Notes under the pieces: generated by a model
Seen by the model: only the letters and a program-made list of their open reading frames with translations
Database searches by the model: none
What the model was told of the DNA's origin: nothing
NCBI RefSeq assembly: GCF_026212465.1
Contig: NC_080059.1
Span: 10,882,311-10,946,310 of the forward strand
Reading direction: 5' to 3'
DNA from: Amaranthus tricolor
Taxonomy: Eukaryota; Streptophyta; Magnoliopsida; Caryophyllales; Amaranthaceae
Length of the DNA stretch: 64,000 nt
Translations under genes and position numbers: made by a program
Shown here: one piece after another, positions 24,253 through 35,420 of the stretch
Position numbering within the stretch: the first letter of the stretch is position 1
How the letters are laid out: the number at the start of each line of letters is the position of its first letter

Positions 24253-25309
24253 ACTTAGATGTTATCTTCTTTCCTTCTGTACAGTTCTTGTACTATTTTG
24301 GGGCGTTGTACAGATTAAAGTCGGGTTTGTTTCATATCGTACAACTCATAGTCTTGGACCTTAACAAGTTGGTTTTGCTCTCCCTTAAAAAGTACATGTT
24401 TCGCCGTGATGTGTTATGATCCTTGGTTTGGAAGGATGATGTTCCTTTGTTCTTTTGAATTAGCTATATTACATAATATTTATAAAGTTCTCACTTTGAT
24501 TTACGTAAATATACTTCAAAGGAACGGAGGAGTATTTTATCATAATACTATTGTTTATCAAATGGGCAATAACAAAAATTGGAATAGACTTGGGATATTT
24601 GCATTTTACAAAATTACTTTAACCGAGTCAAGTGATATTCACTTGTTTATGAATTTTATGTACTTCAAAACTTAGTATAATTTGTTTTCTTTTTACTCTT
24701 ATTTTTATGAATTTACATACATAAAAAGATATATATTAATTGTATAATCAGTAAGACACACAAGTAGATACAATAACAATGATTCTTAGTAAATTAAGCG
24801 ATATCAAGTAGAGTGATTTTGAAATAAGTTTACCAAAGCCACATTATATTGTATCAGTTTTAAAGCTCTAATAATTTCATAACAAATAAAATACCTTAAT
24901 AATTTTCACTATTAATAATTTTGAAATTATCAATTATGAATACAATTTAAACATTAATAAGTCAATAACACCAAATGAAATCTAGCCTCAACTGATAAAT
25001 AGAAAAGAAAACAGTTTTAAGGTAGTAAGAATTTTCATTAAAAAGCTAAGAGCCCCAACTCACATGCATATTGTTCATAAAACAGTCATAAAATATAGAA
25101 ATTAGTATCCAGGGATAAAGTTTTTAGGTGGGCTAAGGCCCAATTTAATATTTTTGTAGAATATTTTTGAAATCGTGCCAAAACCAGTACATTCTAGCTG
25201 CAATTCTATGATTCTATACAATTCTAACGACTTTTATTGTGATTCTAAAATTTGATAGACATATTTTCTTTTTTAAGTTATATTCGAAAGACATGTTTTT
25301 TATGCTTTT

Positions 25310-25506
25310 AATCATTAGTATGATATCGATAATAATAAAACTTGATAATAATTCGAACTTCATCGGAGGTTGAGAGTTCGAGTCGAAGTAAATTTATGCA
25401 TAATTCGACTCTGAGTGGAGGTGGACTGAAAAACATAATTCAAGTTTATCCAGAGCAAAGTCGAAGGCTGAATAATCTGAGTTGAGTCCAACCCATTGTC
25501 ATCCCT
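25310..25506 (-). mobile_element. Truncated copy of the 707-bp hAT MITE family
   Basis: The right edge CCCATTGTCATCCCTA is the inverted form of the TAGGGATGGCAATGGGT terminus seen at 56598. Inside, AATTCGACTCTGAGTGGAGG and TCCAGAGCAAAGTCGAAG match the inner part of that element. The other end is missing. Confidence 0.55.
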
Positions 25507-26273
25507 ACGGTGACCAATAATTCCCGAGTCTTCAGATTATAAGCAAAATCGCTTTGAATCAAGTGCAGCCAATTTACCCAGAATTTAAACAGTTTAACCA
25601 CTAATCTTAAGTCACTTGATTTTGACAATAGATGGGGACTCTCAAGACATTCATGCCCTGGACAACCCAAAAACACATAATTTCTTCAAATTCTCAGCAA
25701 AATGTTTGCAAAAGGTCAAAATCAGTTGAAAGTCTTATTTTCTGTTTTCATTTGCAAGTTTGTCTGGAGGCGAGAGCCTCACTTATCGCAACCTTTTTAT
25801 TTTCTTTGATAAGAATATAGTGCCGTTTTCAATCATTTCCACACTTGAACATAGCTTCCATGAACATGATTTACCGGATATCATGATGATGATGAAATTA
25901 CAAATGAAAACATAATGAAAAAGTAAAGCTAAAAGATGCATCATGTATGTCTATTAGAAATAAAACCTCATACAAATGTCAATGACTATGTTAACAACAT
26001 CATCAGAAATAATTTGAAATTTGAAGAGCTACATGATAACTTTATATGTAGATGTGAATCTGCAGGAAGGCCGAACAAAAGCGAAAGATGAATGTTCATA
26101 TCATGTGAAATGTCCAAGCCAAGCTCACATGAACGCATTGAGTAAACGCTAATACCCTGTTGTCGTGCTACATAAAAAAGAACACAAAATCAAGCAGGCA
26201 TTATTTCATCTACAGAAAGAAGAAAAGAAGAAAATGCGAATAATTGCTTTTATGCCCAGAGTTTACTTATACT

Positions 26274-26390
26274 CGGTGTCACATAATCTACTAATCTCCT
26301 CACGAATCACGAATCAAGAATTGATAAATGCAAACTATGTCGATTGTGGGAAATTTTCGGGCCATTTTGAGCAATTTGTGAATGACACTG
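26274..26390 (+). mobile_element. hAT-type MITE, CACTGTMACATG family, copy 2
   Basis: About 117 bp starting CGGTGTCACATAATC and ending GTGAATGACACTG. The interior shares CTAATCTC, ACGAATCACGAATCAA and GGGCCATTTTGAGC with copies 1 and 3 but is shortened and rearranged. No convincing 8-bp duplication remains, so it is an older or damaged copy. Confidence 0.65.
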
Positions 26391-26800
26391 GTCAATACTT
26401 TCACAAGATCCTCCAGTATAGAACATGGTTTGAGATATCTATTGCATAAGACCTACAATTGGAATTATAATAGTCTCACCAGGTTGAAGTATAAGCATGT
26501 CAATTTAAGTCCATAACTAGTATTGTTCTTCACCAATTTCCGTTGGTGATGACTTTGGCTATGAGCTTAAACCTTTTATAAATTATTATTTAACATTTTC
26601 TTCTTTAATAATAAGCACACAATCAAGGTAGAACCAGTGTAAGCTCTAAATATTGAGGCCCTAAGGCTTGACTTTAATAATAAGCACATCAACTTGTAGA
26701 TTCAATCGCACAAATAAAATGGAGCAAGTACCTGAATTAATTTCCAACTTCGGAAAATTAACCAAAACTTTTCACCCATTGTTGTCTCTGCTAGAGCTCA

Positions 26801-26988
26801 TGAAATGGCATCTTGATCTTCACTTATTACTTTTTCTCCATTTTTTTCAAGGGTCCAGCACAAGTATAAAGAATGGTCTTCAGAGCTATTCAAAGCACCA
26901 ATCAAGTACACTGAGAAAAGAGCATACCCAACTCTTATTCTCAATTTCGCTTTTCTCATTTCGATATCCTCTGCAACACACAAATAAA
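26801..26988 (-). CDS. Candidate last exon of an unrecognised gene
   Basis: On the reverse strand a good 3' splice site (TGTGTTGCAG) precedes an open frame of about 60 codons ending in TGA at about 26801. It begins EDIEMRKAKLRIRVGYALFS and continues VYLIGALNSSEDHSLYLCW. The composition is protein-like, unlike the neighbouring AT-rich frames. Possible upstream exons (for example one ending near 27822 at AGCGG before GTATGT) could not be joined with confidence. The family is not recognised. It may also be a fragment of a dead gene. Confidence 0.35.
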
Positions 26989-28943
26989 GTGATGACAAGT
27001 GTTGAATATGATAAAATCAACTAAAACAGTCATAATAAAGCATCTACAAATGAAACTGAATAAGAGAAGATTGTTTGCAATTTACGCGTAGAATGAACTT
27101 CACGAAAGCACTAATCAAGGGTGAAGAGGAGGTATTCAATATAGTAACTTGCAACTAAGAGTTTGACCATTACTAATATAAAATATGTAATCACCAAAGC
27201 TTGGTATTACATTTTTTATTACAAGATAGACTGAGGGAAGGGGGAGGGTTAAGAGAGAATTGAACACCTGGGAAAATTCAATTTTAAGAACAACTCAAAA
27301 CATTCAACTCATATAAGTGTATAAGACACCAAAATTTTAAAAATCAACGGTACTTCAAAAAGAAATATTGGAACAAGAATAGAGACATAGCTCCAAAGAT
27401 ATGAGGATGTTCGACAAGAACCAATGATTTATGTAAAGTTAGCTTTGATGTTTGCAATTAAGGGTCAACAATACAAAATAACTTTTTTGTAATTACAAAG
27501 TTAAGTTTGTATACATTCGTACCTAAAACTCAGCTTTATTGGCTTTGGGGTAACAGAATGTTGTTTCTTTCAATTTCCAATGATTGATGTCCACATCAAG
27601 TATCTCTTGTTGTCTTTCAATTCCCTCCAAAATTTGCTATTGCCCAACATTGAATCTTTTTGTTAATTGCAATCCAGGACAGAGGTTACAAATTTTGAAG
27701 CCAAAAATCATCCATACAAAATTTTACAACTGCAATAATCAAAACACTAACTTCTTAGGGAACAAATATAATGTTCAGTAAGACAGATATTAGATCTGGG
27801 AGGAAATAGGGACAACATACCCGCTGACAGATTGAAGAGTCAGCAATGACAAAAAAGCATGAATACTCGGTAAAGGCCATCATCATTGTACAGTCCCCTC
27901 AATGTTTATGAAATTGCTTCAACCGAGATTTCTCTCCGCTCGAGCAAACATGGCATGGAAAGAAGGGCTACGAACCACTCCTTCAACACAACTCCATGGC
28001 AATTTCAAATATTGCACTGTTCTCGTGCATCTTCTTTTCTTCCCTCTCGAATATGTTCATTCTCCTTTTTTATCTTTTTCTTTTTTTTTCCCATTTTTAC
28101 TCTCACAGCTCCATTAGTGGACAGTATTATAATACTTACGGCTTAAAAAAGCACAAACTAAGTATACATTTAATTTGGCTGTAAAATAATTTTTGACTGC
28201 AGAAATTGGCAATAAATTAACCGACTATCAAGCAAAATTTCATCTTTCAACTGAAAACAAGCAAAGCAGTTGGATAACTTTTGTTCCTGTTTTCCAACAG
28301 CATACCCTCCGTGCAAAAGATAAAAAGAATACCAATAGAAAAGGTTTGGAGAATTTCATTTGTTTAACAAGAGATAAAAAGAAAACAAATCAAATATTTG
28401 CAAGAGACATATAACCCAAAAGAATATCCAATATTAGTGAAATTGCTGAACTATTTTATTGACAATAGCACAATCTGTTTAGAAGCAAGAATTGTGGGTC
28501 CCTCACAATGGGAATTTTTCAGAGTCGAGCTACAAAGACAAGCTATCGAGAAGTTAATGTGTTATTATTAATGTTGGAATTAAACTTTAATCTAAAAGCA
28601 CAAATAGAGCAACATTGTAGCTCTAGCATTATGTAAATATTACCTTTACCAAGCTAAACAACAATATCCCTGCAAAACTTTCTATATGTCCTCCTCTTGG
28701 CTATATTACATGACTTAGGCTATAGGAAGAAGGCGATGACGGCCAACAAGAATGCTAAACATACAACCGAGCAACCACAACTGGATTCCCCACGAACCCA
28801 TTCAATGCTTGCCAGTAAATAAATTCCTGACCATGAACAAACTATCCGAAAGAAGCTGTAACGACATCTCATGCTCAAAACCTTCATTTGATCTTGTGAA
28901 GGTCGAGCGACATCTGATGGGTAGAAGTCATCTGGCTTAGGAT
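26989..28943. other. Intergenic or unresolved introns
   Basis: No convincing coding exon on either strand apart from weak candidates tied to the frame at 26801-26988. A 50-bp stretch at 28612-28664 (GCAACATTGTAGCTCTAGCA) recurs at 31818-31866 on the other side of the ADA1-like gene, which suggests a dispersed repeat. Confidence 0.35.
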
Positions 28944-29083
28944 CAGTGTAACATGATTCGCCAATTAATTCGTTTTTGAATTTGCGATTCGCTCAAAATG
29001 ACCCTAAAATAGCCCGAAACCGACCATAATTCGATTTTTTTGATTCGTGATTCGCAAGGAGATTAGTAGATCATGTGATAGTG
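28944..29083 (-). mobile_element. hAT-type MITE, CACTGTMACATG family, copy 3
   Basis: 140 bp from CAGTGTAACATGATTCG to GATCATGTGATAGTG (inverted copies), flanked by a perfect 8-bp duplication CTTAGGAT (28936-28943 and 29084-29091). The reverse complement aligns along its whole length with 20676-20801. The intact duplication marks it as the youngest of the three copies. Confidence 0.88.
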
Positions 29084-29214
29084 CTTAGGATAGAGGAAGA
29101 TTCAATCTGTCCTTTGACATAATTGATAACCAGTCATATATATCAAGTTCTTCGAGCCATAATGATCAACCCATCAGGATAAGAGGGAAAACACAAAATA
29201 TTCCTTGTTAAAAC

Positions 29215-30453
29215 TTATTTTTCATACGCGTGCATGGATATCTTCTCTAACAGCAAAGGCCAATCTACTCCAAGTTGTTGAGGGTTTAACTCCATGGCAA
29301 CCTTGAAATCAAGCAAAGAAACTAAATGATTATCCCTTTGCTCTTCTAGATGATCACTACTTTGCATGTGTAAATGATTACTTGGCCACAAACCATTCAT
29401 AAGTTTGCCGTGAGTTTGTTGTTTCGGAACAGAATACAGAGACCTGTTAGTTGTAGATCGAGAACCAACTAACTCTAAACAAGAGCTGATTAGTCGTTTC
29501 AAATATACATCCATCATGTTATTTAAGGTATTAGCACACTCCATTGTAACCCCTCCAAGACCCTGGGAAGCTGCAATCTGTTCCATTCGCCTTCTTATCA
29601 TGCCACTATCAGACAGTCCACCAATATCAAAGCAGCTAACGTAATCACCAATGTGCATCGCAGGTAATGACTTGCGTGCTCCACCAGTCCTAGCAGAGCA
29701 AAACGGAATACCAAGAGGGGCAAGTAGAGGACTTTTGGAGACCTTCAAATGGCTAGCTTGTTCCACCTCATCCCCGTCTTTAACAACAATATTATTCTGC
29801 TCGTTACCACGGACACTAACAGAAACATCTAAAGATTTCTTTATCATCAGTTTCTCTTCATCCTCTGATTGCTCAATGAGCCCTTGTGAAGGCTGCAAAA
29901 GTCGTTGGTATTCGCATCCCATCAAATTCCCATTCTCTACTATCTTAACGCCAGTGTCGTCGGTTGCAGACTGATGTGAAGTAGAATCCACTTTCCCATT
30001 TGGCCCAAGTGTACTTGGCCGATCTCTGAGCTTCCGATCACGGATCCCAGACCTCACTTTTCGTGGAGACATAGGCAAAACAATCCCATTCGACCAAACA
30101 GGAGCCACAGAACTTTGATTCTGAGCTACAGCTGCACCCTGAACATGCCCATCCAAGCACTTTCCAGCTGATATAGCAGGTTTTGTGGGGTCCGCTTCAT
30201 GAACTACCGGAGGAGGGGTCTTAGCACTACAAGCATTCTTCAAAACAGCCCTTATTATCTGATTATGCAAAGGCAGGTTTTCCCTCCCAAGTATCCGATA
30301 ACACATCTTTTCAAAGTCACTCTTACTTAACTTCTGATTTATAAATCTGTTCAAATAATAGAAGTAACTCTTAAACCTCTCTGAACCAACTTTCTTTAAC
30401 AAGTGAATCTTGAGTTCACTCGTGTCCATTCGCGAACTTTTTTCGGGTTGCAT
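29215..30453 (-). CDS. SAGA subunit ADA1/HFI1-like (SAGA-Tad1 domain), 412 aa
   Basis: Intronless coding region from the ATG at 30453 to the stop at 29215. Residues about 14-72 (LKIHLLKKVGSERFKSYFYY, then CYRILGRENLPLHNQIIRAV) match the N-terminal segment of plant and yeast Hfi1/Ada1 proteins. A second conserved segment near residues 288-335 (RRRMEQIAASQGLGGVT, then LNNMMDVYLKRLISSCLELV) has the histone-fold-like part of the SAGA-Tad1 domain. The middle is disordered and basic. In yeast this protein scaffolds the SAGA histone acetyltransferase coactivator; a nuclear role in transcription is inferred from the family. Arabidopsis relatives from memory are At2g24530 and At4g31440. An alternative start is M9 (MDTSELK). 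Confidence 0.8.
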   Translation of the reverse strand: MQPEKSSRMDTSELKIHLLKKVGSERFKSYFYYLNRFINQKLSKSDFEKMCYRILGRENLPLHNQIIRAVLKNACSAKTPPPVVHEADPTKPAISAGKCLDGHVQGAAVAQNQSSVAPVWSNGIVLPMSPRKVRSGIRDRKLRDRPSTLGPNGKVDSTSHQSATDDTGVKIVENGNLMGCEYQRLLQPSQGLIEQSEDEEKLMIKKSLDVSVSVRGNEQNNIVVKDGDEVEQASHLKVSKSPLLAPLGIPFCSARTGGARKSLPAMHIGDYVSCFDIGGLSDSGMIRRRMEQIAASQGLGGVTMECANTLNNMMDVYLKRLISSCLELVGSRSTTNRSLYSVPKQQTHGKLMNGLWPSNHLHMQSSDHLEEQRDNHLVSLLDFKVAMELNPQQLGVDWPLLLEKISMHAYEK

Positions 30454-32660
30454 TCTCCCACAATCACACCCACAAACTCATACAACACAAAAAAAACCCC
30501 AATTCAAATCTCAGCAATCTTCAACTTCATCATCATACTAAAATTTACAAAAGTTGACAAAAATGCCAATACATACTACCAACACATACTCAACCCTAAA
30601 TTTCAAACTATGAGACACCCAAGTAAAGATCTGACTATCTTCATAAATCACTCAAACCCTAAAATTAACTCCTGTATAATTCAAATCTGCAAGAAATTAC
30701 AAAACCCTAAATTCAAAATCACCAAATTAAGCAACAAAGCTTACAACACCTCAACTTCAAACGGTAAAAACTGTAAAGTTCAGAACTATACCGTTGCTCA
30801 AAATCCCACATTTCAAATTCAAAATTAAACAACTGAGCACCATTGAATTTCCATTTCAACAACTGGGGTCGCTAAGTTTTAGTGTAACAAATAAAGATCA
30901 AAATTTCCCCTTTTTTCTTCTCCCAAAAATCCAACTTACAAAGCATAAATTAAACAAAAATTTAAATGCATAACAAGTAATATTACCAGAAAATTATAAA
31001 AATTAAACCCTTTTTGATCAGTTTCTGACCTTATTGAATATCGCAAGCAAGTAGCTTCAAAAGGTTGAGTCTTGAGTGAAGAAAATGAAAAATATGTAAT
31101 TCTTCAAAACTTATTTGAATTGTCAGCAAAATTTTGAAGATATCTCAGCTTAATTAATTTTCTCTCTCTTCCCGCAACTGCATTTGCTAATTTTGCTCCT
31201 GTGTTTTTCTGGGTTTTGTGTGTTATTTTTTGGGTGTTGATTTATTATTTTTATTTTTGGTTTGAAAAGGGGGAATTAGATTTTGTTTTGCAACCTCGAT
31301 CGATGTTAGTACTTCTGCTTTCGTTTCTTTTTTTCTTTATCTCTCCTCTCTCTTCTTTGTTGGTCAGCCTCCCACGGTACCACTATTCACTGTACATACT
31401 TGATAGTAGAAAAAAATTACTCACAAATTTCTCCGCATTTTTCCTTTCTACCAATTTTAAGTGAAAACATATATTAATATAATTTATCCCATTAATAAAA
31501 AAAATAAAAAAATTTCATCATTACTTTCTCCTTTCTACTTTTTTATTTTATTCCTTATTTTTACTCTCTTAGTTTTTATTTTAAAATTTATTTTAAATGG
31601 TGGGACCCTTGAAGTTCCAAAATTTTTCACTCACTTAGAGTTTTTTTTTTAAAAAACATTTACAATTTTAACTTTTTAGAATTTTTTGTCATATGAAATT
31701 AAAGATATTAAAGATTAAAATTGTGCATTGGATAGCGTGAAAAACAGAATTATAGCAACTATTAAAAACTAGAGGAAATATTTTTTAGTTCGTTTCATTA
31801 AATTATTGTTTAAAGTGCAACATTGTAGCTCTAACATGTGAATACTTCACCTTTACCCAGGTTAAAAGTGATTACTTTAAGACTATAGAAAGTGATCACT
31901 CTACATAAGCATTAAATTCATTATCTATAATGCAATTACTATTCCAGATTCTTAAATAAGATGGTCTTATTATGAAATCATCTATTGGTCTGGCTTAATA
32001 TACGCATATTATCTTAAAGTTATCACTTTTAACCTTAAAGTCATTGCTTACAGTTTAAAAGTGTTCACTTTTTATAATCTTAGAGTGATCACTTACAATC
32101 TTAAAATGATCAATTAGAAAAATAAGCTAATTATTTGACTTCGTCTCAAATTGAGAATGTCTCATACAAGACTATTTGAATTATTACATGATTTTAATGC
32201 GAATTACAGAAATAACAATGTAATTGTTATTATTCTTTATCATACATTTTAACTTTTAACTTCTTATAAGGATTGTATATATCATTACTCTATTTTCATT
32301 TTTATCCTAAATTACGTTCTTTCTAAAAATTTTCATTCAAACATTTAAATTATATGTTCATTTCATCAACATATTGGTCTCACCACCTCACAATTTTTAT
32401 TGTTCTCTCTTTTGTCTTGAAAATCCACCAAATATTAATAGGGTAAATTAATTGGGACATAAATTATTAAATTTATCTTTTAATTAGCGTTCTAATGTTT
32501 TTTTTTTTTTTTAGTTTTTAAACTTTTAATTGATATTCTAACATTTGGTAGGAATTTTGTTTTTAAATGTAATGGAATTGAAAATCATATCTTGTCTTTG
32601 TTGGAGTAAGAATCGTCTATTTCAGAAAGGTTTTGGAATCGAATCTCAATATTTTCTTGT
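30454..32660. other. 5' flank of the ADA1-like gene and intergenic sequence
   Basis: The reverse-strand leader and promoter probably lie within 30454-31200; CT-rich TCTCTCTCTTCCC sits near 31160, and a possible leader-intron donor (CTG then GTAATATTAC) near 30985. At 31860-32110 a motif of the type AGTGATCACTT/AAAGTGNTCACTTT recurs at least six times. No coding gene was found. Confidence 0.4.
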
Positions 32661-33436
32661 TGAACATTTAGAGTATATAGACCTAGATTTGTATATACTA
32701 CATACTTAGTATAGTATAGTAGTGGGACTAAATAAATATATTATAAGTCCAAATTAAATGCCTCAAAGAATTTAATGAATCATTACTTTGATTCATAAGT
32801 TTTGTTTGATAAATCATTACTTTAATTCATAAGTTTTGTTTGATGAATCATTACTTTGATTCATAAGCTTTGCTTGGTGAAACATAACTTTGGTTCGTAA
32901 GCTTTGCTTGGTGAAACATTACTTGATTCATAAGCTTTGCTTGGTGAAACACTTTTGTTTCAAAATGAGGTATTGTTTGATGCATAGCTCTATAAATAGA
33001 GGTTGCATGCCAAAGGACATTCATCCCATCTCTATATCAATTCTTATTTCTCTCTTAAGAATACTCTTATTCTTGTTCTTCCTTTCACGAGATGATATTG
33101 AGAGAGTAATTAACTCTTAATATCATCAAAGTTCATAATTCACTACAACAATTGTATTTACTATTGCAATTTCCTTGTGCTAGGATTTTGTTGTGTAGAT
33201 TGTATCTCATTGTGAATTTCATTTATCATCCCAAGCACCTTTGTGGGAGAAAAATCACAATATGAAAGTGCATGAACGCCTTCTACTCATATCATGTTTC
33301 CGAGCGACTTCTCTGATTGTCGCAACCTTATCTTCATGGTGTCCATTTGGTGATTTACAAAGCAAGGAATTTCATTGCCATCCACACTAGGGAAATACAA
33401 ATTGGTTTGTTTATTTGTATTTGCATTATATTTCCA
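32661..33436 (+). repeat. Left (5') LTR of the copia element
   Basis: Begins TGAACATTTAGAG and ends ATATTTCCA. It contains a TATA-like CTCTATAAATAGAGG near 32990. An internal tandem array at 32767-32950 has about 34-bp units (AATCATTACTTTGATTCAT, then AAGTTTTGTTTGATG and variants). Confidence 0.85.
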
Positions 33437-35420
33437 ATAATCTATTGTGATAATTTTTCAAAGATGGCAAGCGTTAAGGATCTCGTTAAAATTTTTCATC
33501 AAGTTGGATAATTATTTCAGCATGAAGTTCTGATGATGGCAAATGAAATATTTATTTTCATGGGTATCTTTAGTGAGAAGAAGTATCATGGAAAACAAGT
33601 AAGTTTTTCTTGAGATTTAATAATCATAAATTATATTTGATATTTTGTGTTTAAAATTGTGAAAAAGTTTTTACATACATTTAAATCTTCTTTTGGATGA
33701 TCATATACATGTGTCCAAATTTTAATTTGAAGTAAAGCATGTGGGTAATAGTATTTTACAAAGATATGATCTAGAGAAGTGGGTATGTGTTTTTTTTTTT
33801 ATGATAAAAATTTATGATGGAAATCATAAAGTGTTATTTTTCTTAATAATTAATTAAGAAAAGAGAATAGAAATCCATTCATGTGATCATCATTGTTAAT
33901 AGGGCAATGAAATTTTGCAGTATGGAATAAAAGTACTACAATGTCAGGATTTATATATTATATATAAATTAAAATTGCCGAGTATACATTAAGTATGTGT
34001 TCTATCGGATATTGATTGATTAAAGTATGATTATGTTCTATACTTGATGGAATTAATTCTTCATGAGACATGTTTGAAGAAAGTGATTAATTTTGTCTTA
34101 TCATGTTGATAATTGATGTATGTTGTGTAGCATCAAAACCAAAGGTATGATAATATTGTTTAGCATACTTTATTTCATAATTAGAACAATAAAATAAAAC
34201 AATTACAAATCTACATATTTTATTGTTCTAATTATGAAATAAAGTATTAATTTTATTGATGTAACCATTTTTTGTGGTTAGTTATGGTAGTTATTTGTAA
34301 ATAACTACTTATAGGTAAATGATAATTTTATTGACTTTTGTCAAGTATCTCATGATGAGACAAAATTAAAGTGACATATATTTTATATACCCAAATTTAT
34401 TCAATAAAAAAAGAAAAAAGGGGTAATGATTTACATTGAAATACTCAAATGAGTTATGTAATTACCCAAATCAATCAAGTTATATTATAACTAAGATTAA
34501 GGGGTAGAATTTATATGTCATGTAGATATACATGTTTATGTATATGGAGCATTTTAAATTTAAATTTAATGTGGTCGGACCATTAATTATAATAATTAAG
34601 ATTAAATTATTATGTATAATTCAACAATTTTGAAATTATAAGTAATTGGTTGTTTTTATCATTACTTATGAAAATAGTTATGAAATAAATGTTATTCTAT
34701 ATAAGAGAATAAATTAATTTGCATAGATTTTGCAAATTATGTTTTATGGTGATTAAAATTCCATAATGTTTATAAATCAAATTATTATTACTAGTTTGTA
34801 ATAATAATTTTGGTATGTTTATTTGATCCATATAAGTAAATAGATGGTGTATAATTTATTCATAAATTATACGTGACAAGTTGATTTATTTTAAAAACTA
34901 TAAAGTGATTACTATTTATAAGTATTTATTTATAAAATTGTGTCCTTTAAGACATGTGAATTATCAAGTGGTATGATAATGTATTTTATGCCTTAAGCAT
35001 AAAATGTATATTATGGTAAATAAATTCCATAATGTTTAATAATTTATTTATTATTACTAGTTTGTAATAATGTAAGAAATTTTCTCAAATTATACATAAT
35101 TATATGTATGAAATTCAATTTTGAATTGGATCACAATGAATTGTCATTTCTATTTGTGATTGAATGTTTACAAATAGGGGAGGTAATTTTAAACTTCCAA
35201 GTTTAAACTAATAAATATAATATTTTATCCACAAAAATTTGTCTTAGTTTTAGACAAAGAGATTAAATTATCTCTTGTTTGAGATGTTTGATAAAAAGTC
35301 ATTTTTAAGAAAAAATGCGCACTAAGAAATTTGATGAATATGTTTTTTGGTCAAATATATTAGAATAAAATTACTTTTAGTTTTCCATATTTATTTAATG
35401 TGGAAGGAGATCTATTGAAT

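Larger units (their letters stand above)
24253..26800. other. 3' flank of RING gene and intergenic repeats
   Basis: The first part, to about 24450, is probably 3' UTR. A Stowaway-like end (GGAACGGAGGAGTAT) is visible near 24523. The stretch also holds the truncated hAT copy at 25310-25506 and the MITE at 26274-26390. No coding gene was recognised. Confidence 0.4.
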
